NCBI GenBank assembly: GCA_026990815.1
Contig: JALXCS010000401.1
Location: forward strand, 1-9,724
Length of the DNA stretch: 9,724 nucleotides
Direction of reading: 5' to 3'
From: Methylomonas sp.
Lineage (GTDB): Bacteria; Pseudomonadota; Gammaproteobacteria; Methylococcales; Methylomonadaceae
Part shown: positions 1 through 5,501 of the stretch, one piece after another
How positions within the stretch are numbered: the stretch's first letter is position 1
Layout: each line of letters starts with the position of its first letter
The notes under the pieces: generated by a model
What the model saw: the letters and a program-made list of their open reading frames with translations, nothing else
The model's database searches: none
Told to the model about the DNA's origin: nothing
Translations under genes and position numbers: made by a program

Positions 1-82
1 GGTATATTTTTCTCCTGAGGTTCTTTTGTGGGATTTTTAAATTCAGATTCTGTTAATCTAACGGAACTACAATAGCTAGCTT

Positions 83-100
83 CACTCGAAAACTCGAGTG
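83..100 (+). promoter_or_regulatory. Perfect 7-bp inverted repeat upstream of the ATPase-TPR gene
   Basis: CACTCGA (83-89) is followed by the 4-base spacer AAAC and its exact complement TCGAGTG (94-100), ending 19 bases before the ATG at 120. In RNA it is a compact hairpin in the leader. As DNA it is a short palindromic site that a dimeric regulator could bind. The AT-rich bases after it are not a clean U-tract, so a terminator for an off-window gene is possible but weak. The rest of 1-107 shows no gene that can be supported. Confidence 0.35.
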
Positions 101-119
101 TATTTAATTGGTAAAATTT

Positions 120-2465
120 ATGGCTAATGCTTTCGCCGATATTAATCAATCTTTGTTTCATGTGGCTGATCCACTTAGAACTTATATCAGCGCGGTCAAC
201 AAGAAAAATCTTGAAACGTTAATTCGGGGCATTAGGGAAGAGAAGAATTTTTTTCTGGTAATTGGTGAGCAAGGCTCAGGAAAAACGACTTTTATACATC
301 GGGCTGTTTGTGAATTAGGTTCCAAGACCAGGTTAATCAATATTCATCGAGGGAATCTTAATTTTCAGGAATTGGTTGATTATATTGGTCATGATCTAGA
401 TTCAGGTTTTTCTAAAGAGGCCCCGCTTGAGGAAAAAGTAGGTCGGTTGGGCAAGTTGCTCGATATGTGGTCATTGCAGCATCTTGTGCTTGTTGTTGAT
501 CAGTCCCTTAATGTTCAGCAGCAATTGTTAGAAGATTTAATTAAACTCTGCGAAGCAGATATTTCTGATCATTGTTGTTTTCATTTGATTTTTACTGGGT
601 TGCCTTTGCTTGAGGAAAAATTACAAGCCTCGGGTTTGCCGGCCATGGTACTTGAACAAGCTCTGGTATTACAGATTGAGCCATTATCCGAAAATGAAGT
701 TGTTAGCTATATCAATTTTCATTTACAAAATCTAAAAAACCAGGGAAAACAATTATTTTCTGATGATGCAATCAAAAGCATTGTCCATTATTCCAAAGGG
801 TTACCAAGGCTAATCAATCGGCTTTGTAGTCTGGCATTATTGACAGCAAAACTGGAAGAAAAATCGACAGTCCAGCCCGAAATGATTGAAGAAATCTTAC
901 AAAACAGTTTGCTTTTGGGGAAAGAGTGCGGCTATGTTGCAGATCAATCTTTTGAGGTTGAGGAGCCGGATGCAATAGTTCAACAGGAATTGCTTACTGA
1001 ATCTAAATTACCTGAGCCAAAACCGAAGATAGAGGAAAAAGTGCCGGTTCCTGGGGCTGATCGGTATGTTAAATTTTCCGATGCGATGGGAAAGGAGGAG
1101 GCTGACAAAGAGAAGGGTGGGGAGCCAGAGGAAAATAATTTTGCCACTGACGATCAAAATCTAACAATTGAGCAAGCTAAAGAAATTGAGACTGTTTCTG
1201 AGGAGAAGAGGTGGAATGTCCCAATTTTTTCTAATCAGACATCGACTTTTATATCCGCATTTATTATGGGCATGATTTTTTCGGCATTAATTGGGGTAGT
1301 TTTATATCTTATGCAGCAGACCAGTGATGCGACAACTGAAAATAGAATAGAAATTGCTAAAACTGAACAATACAAAAATAATAAGGAGCAAATAAAACAA
1401 AAAAAAATAGCGGCACTTTTGGATCGTTCGGAACAACAATTTGTCAAACAGCAGTTAATGACGCCAGAACATGATAATGCGTGGGATAGTTATCAACAGG
1501 TTCTCGATTTGGAGCCAGGACATCCAAAAGCATTAGCAGGAATTGAAAAAATCAAGGATACTTTGGTGCTTTGGGCCAAGCAAGAGATTAAGCAGGATAA
1601 CTATCAACAGGCGGCTTATCATTACCGTAAAGCGTTGGAGGCTTCTCCTAAAGATCAAGGTATTATTGAAGCATTGCGTGACATTGATAAAAAAGAATTA
1701 TCCGAAAAAACGGTGACTGCACCTGTTGTTAAACTAGCAGTAACTGAAAATGAAAGGCATCAAATCGAGCAATTACTAAAGCAAGCTGAACGGCAGCTTT
1801 CAGAGAAAAAATTAATGACACCTGTGGATGATAATGCCTGGGCATCTTACAAAAAAATTCTTGCACTTGATCCTGATCATCAACAGGCTATTGATGGCAT
1901 AGACAAAATTAAAGAGACTTATAAGCTTTGGGCCAGGAATGAATTAAAAAAAGGTAATTTTAAGCACGCAGCTTTTCTTTTGCGAAAGGCTTTGCAAATA
2001 TTCCCGGATGATTTAGATATTCAGTCTATTTTGGCGAAAATTGAAAGGGGTAACTTTGCTCTTGATACTCCAGGTGCAGGGCAGCTTGCTCGCCGTAAAA
2101 ATGCCCTTTCAAGAAGGGATTTCTATGAATTGCTAAAGGACCCATACGGTGTTGATGAATTGCTTGCTTTTGCCAAACAACAAATAGCCCAGAAAAGGCT
2201 TACCAGGCCGGAAAGTGATAGTGCTTTTACGGTTTATAAAATAATTCTCCAGCGTTATCCAACGCACCAGAAAGCCTTGGCAGGAATTAAAAAAATTAAA
2301 GATACCTATTTACTTTGGGCGCGGCATGAAATGAAAAAAGGAAATATAGATAAAGCTGAATTTTTGTATAGTAAAGCATTGGAAGTTGCGCCAGGCGATC
2401 TAAATATCATGTCGGCCTTAAAAACTCAATTCAATAAGACAAAGAGCAACCGCCCAAGTAATTAG
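120..2465 (+). CDS. ExeA/GspA-type AAA ATPase with one membrane anchor and three C-terminal TPR-like repeats
   Basis: Numbering is from the ATG at 120 (781 aa). A TTG at 108 in frame adds only four residues, and neither start has a strong Shine-Dalgarno. Residues 1-265 form an ExeA/GspA/MshM-type AAA domain. Walker A is GEQGSGKT (49-56). The Walker B strand HLVLVVDQ (121-128) keeps Asp127 but has Gln in place of the usual Glu. The family motif GLPRLINRLC lies at 227-236. A charged, Glu-rich linker (about 280-365) leads to one hydrophobic helix (about 375-398), so the ATPase should be cytoplasmic and the rest periplasmic. The exported part holds three ~85-residue units (about 433-520, 552-637, 681-767) sharing DNAW/DSAF, GIxKIKxT, LWA and KAL motifs, each TPR-like. 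Known ExeA-GspAB and MshM proteins help assemble secretins or pili, often with a peptidoglycan-binding C-terminus, which is replaced here. A role as envelope assembly or scaffold ATPase is inferred. No secretion or pilus genes lie in the window. Confidence 0.85.
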   Translation: MANAFADINQSLFHVADPLRTYISAVNKKNLETLIRGIREEKNFFLVIGEQGSGKTTFIHRAVCELGSKTRLINIHRGNLNFQELVDYIGHDLDSGFSKEAPLEEKVGRLGKLLDMWSLQHLVLVVDQSLNVQQQLLEDLIKLCEADISDHCCFHLIFTGLPLLEEKLQASGLPAMVLEQALVLQIEPLSENEVVSYINFHLQNLKNQGKQLFSDDAIKSIVHYSKGLPRLINRLCSLALLTAKLEEKSTVQPEMIEEILQNSLLLGKECGYVADQSFEVEEPDAIVQQELLTESKLPEPKPKIEEKVPVPGADRYVKFSDAMGKEEADKEKGGEPEENNFATDDQNLTIEQAKEIETVSEEKRWNVPIFSNQTSTFISAFIMGMIFSALIGVVLYLMQQTSDATTENRIEIAKTEQYKNNKEQIKQKKIAALLDRSEQQFVKQQLMTPEHDNAWDSYQQVLDLEPGHPKALAGIEKIKDTLVLWAKQEIKQDNYQQAAYHYRKALEASPKDQGIIEALRDIDKKELSEKTVTAPVVKLAVTENERHQIEQLLKQAERQLSEKKLMTPVDDNAWASYKKILALDPDHQQAIDGIDKIKETYKLWARNELKKGNFKHAAFLLRKALQIFPDDLDIQSILAKIERGNFALDTPGAGQLARRKNALSRRDFYELLKDPYGVDELLAFAKQQIAQKRLTRPESDSAFTVYKIILQRYPTHQKALAGIKKIKDTYLLWARHEMKKGNIDKAEFLYSKALEVAPGDLNIMSALKTQFNKTKSNRPSN

Positions 2466-2485
2466 GAATGGCCTATATTTCTATA

Positions 2486-2520
2486 GGCAAGCAAGATTCG
2501 ATCTTGTTTGCCTTTGTTTT
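2486..2520 (+). terminator. Rho-independent terminator of the ATPase-TPR gene
   Basis: GGCAAGCAAGAT (2486-2497) pairs with ATCTTGTTTGCC (2501-2512) as a 12-bp stem with one G-U pair and the loop TCG, followed by TTTGTTTT. It lies 20 bases after the stop codon of the plus-strand gene. Just before it, GCCTATA (2471-2477) and TATAGGC (2482-2488) form a second perfect 7-bp hairpin that shares GGC (2486-2488) with the terminator stem, so the two cannot form fully at once. On the minus strand the stem is not followed by a U-run, so it serves the convergent csp gene less well. Confidence 0.85.
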
Positions 2521-2534
2521 GCGAGAGGTAAAGT

Positions 2535-2738
2535 TTATTCGGGATTCACATTGACTGCCGCCAAGCCTTTAGGGCCATTTTCAATTTCAAAAGATACTGT
2601 TTGGCCGGGCGTTAGAGTTTTGAAACCTTCACCCTGTATAACCGAATGGTGAACGAACACGTCTTCATCACCTTCGGATGGCTCAATAAAGCCAAAACCT
2701 TTCGTATTATTAAACCATTTTACGGTACCTGTCGCCAT
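2535..2738 (-). CDS. CspA-family cold-shock protein
   Basis: This 67-residue protein is a single cold-shock domain of the usual family length (about 65-75). It has the N-terminal TGTVKWFN strand, RNP1 KGFGFI (13-18), RNP2 VFVHH (27-31) and the C-terminal segment GPKGLAAVNV. The aromatic residues that stack on nucleic acid (Trp8, Phe15, Phe17, Phe28, His30) are all present. Family members bind single-stranded RNA and DNA in the cytoplasm, melt mRNA secondary structure and act as RNA chaperones or antiterminators. The ATG at 2738 is supported by GGAG (plus-strand complement 2747-2750) eight bases upstream. The gene is monocistronic, with its own promoter about 85 bases upstream and a leader that can hide this ribosome-binding site (separate entries). 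Which paralogue it is (cspA, cspD, capB and so on), and whether it is cold-induced, cannot be read from the protein. Confidence 0.95.
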   Translation of the reverse strand: MATGTVKWFNNTKGFGFIEPSEGDEDVFVHHSVIQGEGFKTLTPGQTVSFEIENGPKGLAAVNVNPE

Positions 2739-2743
2739 TTTTA

Positions 2744-2789
2744 AAACTCCAACTTGTTGTTATATTGACTTAAAATCGACATGGAGTTT
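2744..2789 (-). promoter_or_regulatory. Leader hairpin that sequesters the csp ribosome-binding site
   Basis: In the csp mRNA, AAACUCCA (complement of 2782-2789) is exactly complementary to UGGAGUUU (complement of 2744-2751). The 3' arm contains the GGAG Shine-Dalgarno, eight bases before the start codon. The arms are eight base pairs long and 30 bases apart. The complementarity is read directly from the sequence. That it acts as a translational switch is inferred, by analogy with the temperature-responsive leader of Escherichia coli cspA. No copy of the E. coli cold-box sequence was recognised. Confidence 0.5.
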
Positions 2790-2820
2790 GGCTTTTTGGG
2801 GCATGATTGTGTTTAATCGT

Positions 2821-2852
2821 ATTATACAATAAACATGCTTGTGCACCGGTGC
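2821..2852 (-). promoter_or_regulatory. Putative csp promoter with palindrome over the -35 region
   Basis: On the minus strand a consensus TATAAT (-10; plus coordinates 2821-2826) would start transcription near 2814 and give a leader of about 75 bases. No good -35 hexamer sits at the right distance. That position is instead occupied by the perfect 10-bp palindrome GCACCGGTGC (2843-2852). A weaker TATAGT lies further upstream, near 2915. The rest of the 263-base gap to the CBS gene is AT-rich, contains the palindrome AACAATTGTT (2924-2933), and shows no coding frame and no clear terminator for the operon. Confidence 0.5.
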
Positions 2853-3001
2853 CATTGATTCCATGTGCAAAAAATATTAAAGATACTGCGGAAACGCAAT
2901 AATTAGATCACATACTATACAACAACAATTGTTTATTGGTGTTGCTTTCAATAATCTGAATCTGCTCTTAAATATTGTACTGCTATTTTATCGTTAATGC
3001 A

Positions 3002-3409
3002 TCAACATATTTTATAAAGACCGTCTAACACCAAAGAATTGGGGCTTACCATTCCAATGATTGTTTCCCCCTCCATGACAGGTGCTCTAACCAAGTTGTA
3101 AGTTGAAAAAAGCCGGGAACAATATCGAATATCCATTTCAGGCCGGACAGAAATGACCGGAACAGTCATAATTTCATAAACATTGACCCGTTCTGGCGCT
3201 CTATTTTTGGCTAAAACATGGCGAGCAATATCAGCGGAAGTGATAAGTCCATATTCATCATCCTCATGACGCTTGCTAACAATTAACACCGATGTTCTGG
3301 CTAATTTCATGGTTTTAAGTGCTTCGCCAATGGTAGCGATGCCGTCAATGGTTGTAAACTCTGGTTTCATGACATCACGAACCCGAATGATTTTAGGTTT
3401 AGCGTTCAT
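3002..3409 (-). CDS. Tandem CBS-domain protein, last gene of the DUF1538 operon
   Basis: The protein has 135 residues and almost nothing besides two CBS motifs: CBS1 at about 10-68, from VRDVM to GLITSADI (54-61), and CBS2 at about 77-133, from VYEIM to GMVSPNSL (119-126). Such pairs fold into a Bateman module that typically binds AMP, ADP, ATP or related ligands and regulates a partner. CBS1 keeps the Asp (Asp60) often seen contacting ribose. The matching position in CBS2 is Ser125, so one site may be altered or empty. It has no membrane segment or enzyme domain, so it must act on a separate protein. The start is set by the ATGA overlap with the PII-like gene and by GAGG eight bases upstream, which implies translational coupling. 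The most likely partner is the UmpAB-like transporter of the same operon; this is inferred from order and overlap only. Confidence 0.88.
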   Translation of the reverse strand: MNAKPKIIRVRDVMKPEFTTIDGIATIGEALKTMKLARTSVLIVSKRHEDDEYGLITSADIARHVLAKNRAPERVNVYEIMTVPVISVRPEMDIRYCSRLFSTYNLVRAPVMEGETIIGMVSPNSLVLDGLYKIC

Positions 3410-3756
3410 ACATCATCCTCATATTCCTGGGCTAACTCATTTACCTGGTGCATAACCCCAATGGCATCTTCAACATCAATTTGAAGGGCAATGCCAGTTC
3501 CGGGTTTTGAGTCAAATTCGGCGGTTTTGGCGATTTCTTCTAAAATTTGTCGGCTGAGATGTTCTTCAACAAGGAAAAGCAATACATCTCTTTGGTTTTC
3601 CAAGATTAACCCGAAAAATGTTTTGGCTTGTTTCAGGCCTTCTCCGCGAGCATTATTAATGACAGTGGCACCTTTTGCGCCATATTTTCGTGCAGTATCA
3701 AGCACAAGGTCAGTTTTGTTATCTTCGACAAAAGCAATAATCAATTTAAAATGCAT
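3406..3756 (-). CDS. Non-canonical PII-like signalling protein
   Basis: The protein has 116 residues, close to GlnB/GlnK length (112). It shows the PII ferredoxin-like pattern: strand FKLIIAFVED, a helix with ARKYGAKGATVI (22-33), RGEG (37-40) leading into the T-loop, strand RDVLLFLVEE (56-65), helix 2, and a B-loop-like PGTGIA (85-90). The T-loop is shorter and more hydrophobic than in GlnB. It has no equivalent of the uridylylated Tyr51, and the classical GDGKIF B-loop motif is changed, so this is unlikely to be the canonical nitrogen sensor. PII-like trimers usually bind adenine nucleotides and dock on membrane transporters (GlnK-AmtB, SbtB-SbtA). Lying 16 bases after umpB and overlapping the CBS gene by ATGA, it probably gates the DUF1538 transporter. 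Ligand and partner are inferred. Its ribosome-binding site is weak. Confidence 0.88.
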   Translation of the reverse strand: MHFKLIIAFVEDNKTDLVLDTARKYGAKGATVINNARGEGLKQAKTFFGLILENQRDVLLFLVEEHLSRQILEEIAKTAEFDSKPGTGIALQIDVEDAIGVMHQVNELAQEYEDDV

Positions 3757-3772
3757 AGCAATATTCTCAAGG

Positions 3773-4543
3773 TTAAGTCAGGCTTCCTTTATTGCGCCAT
3801 TCTGCAATTTGAGCGTAACTCAAAACTGCGATGATTGGAAATAAACTGGCAAAAGCAATCAAACCAAAGCCGTCTAGCAAAGGGTTTCTGCCGGGGACAG
3901 TCGAAGCCAGTTCCAGCCCTAGTGCAGTAACAAGCGGTACAGTAACCGTTGAGGTGGTGACACCTCCAGAATCATAGGCAAGTCCAATAATGAGTTTTGG
4001 GGCAAAGATGGTTTGAATAATGACTAAAATATAGCCTCCAACAATATACAAATACAGCTCAGTTCCTGTAATGATGCGAAATGTTCCTAGTGCAATACCA
4101 AACGCAACACCTATGGACACAGCAATTCTAAGACTAAACGCATGAATCGCTCCCCCGGAAAGTTGTTCAGCTTTAATGGCGACAGCAATTAATGATGGCT
4201 CTGCCAGTGTGGTTGCAAAACCGATGCTTGCAGCAAACGCATAGATCCAATAATAAGACCGCCAGCTGACTATGGTTGCCAGAGGGTCGGTTTTAATGAA
4301 TTCGGGTGTTGTTAGTTGGTGGGCCATCAATTCCCCTATTGGAAATAATGCCATCTGTAATCCTTGTAGGAATAGAGCGATTCCTATAACAACATAAAGG
4401 AAGCCAAATAATGTTCTTCCTGGGTGCAAGATTGGTTTACGGATAACTATAATTTGAAAACCAATAATTATCGCAGCAATGGGTGATACATCGCGCAGAG
4501 TATCCAGCAAAATACTGGAAAAATTGATTAGCCAAGTACTCAC
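3773..4543 (-). CDS. umpB: DUF1538 membrane protein, second half of a UmpAB-like cation/proton antiporter
   Basis: The 256-residue polytopic inner-membrane protein carries the DUF1538 signatures: LFPIGE (66-71), the hydrophobic stretch ending in TTLAEPSLIAV (111-121), AYDSGGVTTST (189-199), then PLVTALG and GRNPLLDGFGLIAFAS. It has about six or seven membrane helices. Asp191 and Glu115 are in or next to membrane segments and are candidates for ion coupling. It is a clear paralogue of the upstream gene product, and the same motifs fall in the same order. From memory of the literature, a two-gene DUF1538 pair called UmpAB from Halomonas zincidurans was shown to act as a Na+(Li+,K+)/H+ antiporter, with both subunits needed. 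Calling this gene umpB rests on that and on gene order. Translation starts at GTG inside a GTGA overlap with the upstream stop, implying coupled synthesis. The transported ion here is unproven. Confidence 0.85.
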   Translation of the reverse strand: MSTWLINFSSILLDTLRDVSPIAAIIIGFQIIVIRKPILHPGRTLFGFLYVVIGIALFLQGLQMALFPIGELMAHQLTTPEFIKTDPLATIVSWRSYYWIYAFAASIGFATTLAEPSLIAVAIKAEQLSGGAIHAFSLRIAVSIGVAFGIALGTFRIITGTELYLYIVGGYILVIIQTIFAPKLIIGLAYDSGGVTTSTVTVPLVTALGLELASTVPGRNPLLDGFGLIAFASLFPIIAVLSYAQIAEWRNKGSLT

Positions 4544-5274
4544 AATATGATCCCGTATGCCATGACAAAAATCATCGGTGTGAGTGATGCGAAAGCAATC
4601 AGGCCAAAGCCATCAGTCATTGGATTACGACCTTTGATAGCAGTGGCCAAGCCTACGCCTAGTGCAGTTACCAGAGGTACGGTAATCGTGGAAGTTGTTA
4701 CTCCACCAGAATCATATGCAATTCCGATAATTTCATCAGGGGCAAATGGTGTTATCACAACAATAATTGCATAGCCGCTAATTATTAAATAGTGGAGTGG
4801 CCATCCATGGAGGATGCGTAATACGCCAATGACTATGGCAATGCCAACTGAAAATGCAACTGTAATACGCAAATCAAACGCATAATTTGATTTGCTTGCA
4901 TCGGTGCCATTAATTATATTTCCTTGGTGGGCAATTTCAGCAGCTTCATTGGTGACTGCAATTAAAGCAGGCTCGGCGATGGTAGTGCCAAACCCAAGAC
5001 AAAAAGCAAAGGCTAGAAGCCAAAACAGGCTCCCTTTTTGAGCAAAGGCATAAGCCATGGATTCTCCTATTGGAAATAAACTAAACTCAAGGCCGATGAT
5101 GAAAAAAGTTAGACCTAATACCACCAGAAAGGTGCCGGTTATCAAATTAATAATATCAGGTAGCGGTTGTTTGATGACAAAGACTTGAAAGAACAAAATA
5201 ACAGTAATAATCGGGGCAAGATCAATAAAGCTTTCGAGCATTTGTTTAAAGAATCGACTCTTAAAAAGGGGCAT
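4540..5274 (-). CDS. umpA: DUF1538 membrane protein, first half of a UmpAB-like cation/proton antiporter
   Basis: The 244-residue polytopic membrane protein has the same motif series as its downstream paralogue: LFPIGES (66-72), TTIAEPALIAV (97-107), AYDSGGVTTSTITVP (186-200), PLVTALG and GRNPMTDGFGLIAFAS. Asp188 and Glu101 match the candidate coupling residues there. Many DUF1538 proteins are single ~500-residue chains with two such halves; here the halves are separate genes. It is the first gene of the operon umpA-umpB-PII-CBS, transcribed leftward and divergent from the glucan synthase gene. Upstream of the ATG no good Shine-Dalgarno is visible. Met12 is an alternative start but is no better supported. 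Expected role: with UmpB, exchange of monovalent cations for protons across the inner membrane. That is knowledge of one characterised homologue, not of this protein. Confidence 0.85.
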   Translation of the reverse strand: MPLFKSRFFKQMLESFIDLAPIITVILFFQVFVIKQPLPDIINLITGTFLVVLGLTFFIIGLEFSLFPIGESMAYAFAQKGSLFWLLAFAFCLGFGTTIAEPALIAVTNEAAEIAHQGNIINGTDASKSNYAFDLRITVAFSVGIAIVIGVLRILHGWPLHYLIISGYAIIVVITPFAPDEIIGIAYDSGGVTTSTITVPLVTALGVGLATAIKGRNPMTDGFGLIAFASLTPMIFVMAYGIIL

Positions 5275-5501
5275 TATTTTATTTTTAAGCGCGTGAATGT
5301 CTTGATTGTACCGAGTGTCAATGTTTTTTTAAAAGGGAATATAGACTGTTGGCCTGTTAAGTGCAGGAAATATCTGACACTTTTTTCATGAAGATTCATA
5401 TTCGTTTAAGTTTTTATGACTATAGTGCAGTCTCAAGAATAAATAGAAAAATACACTGAATGTTCTCAGATGTGCTGGAAGAATATGGAGACTGATTTAC
5501 G
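5275..5501. promoter_or_regulatory. Divergent promoter region between the umpAB-like operon and the glucan synthase gene
   Basis: The 227 AT-rich bases hold no gene. For the leftward operon a consensus -35 TTGACA is seen (complement of 5316-5321), but no convincing -10 at 16-18 bases; TACAAT occurs too close to it. For the rightward gene, TATAGT (5421-5426), inside the 8-bp palindrome ACTATAGT, is a possible -10 without a good -35. GGAG at 5487-5490 is the ribosome-binding site of the ATG at 5502. GTGTCA (5315-5320) and TGACAC (5375-5380) form a widely spaced inverted pair of unknown meaning. Confidence 0.3.

Noticed and set aside
1235..1447. Minus-strand open frame of 70 codons with a Cys-rich, hydrophobic translation
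   Set aside because: It lies opposite the membrane helix and Lys-rich region of the ATPase-TPR gene, has no family resemblance, and is explained by the composition of the real gene.
1416..2420. CRISPR-like or nucleotide-level tandem repeat array in the ATPase-TPR gene
   Set aside because: The three repeats are conserved at protein level but diverged in DNA, with long units; this is a protein repeat, not a DNA array.
2739..3001. Small RNA or tRNA gene in the gap between csp and the CBS gene
   Set aside because: No cloverleaf or stable GC-rich stem is visible; the gap is AT-rich apart from the promoter palindrome.
3491..3844. Plus-strand open frames opposite the PII-like and umpB genes
   Set aside because: They are antisense to well-supported, conserved genes; the translations are Ser-rich without any domain.
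5167..5391. Plus-strand frame of 74 codons spanning the umpA start and the divergent gap
   Set aside because: Most of it is antisense to umpA and the promoter region, with no recognisable motif or ribosome-binding site.
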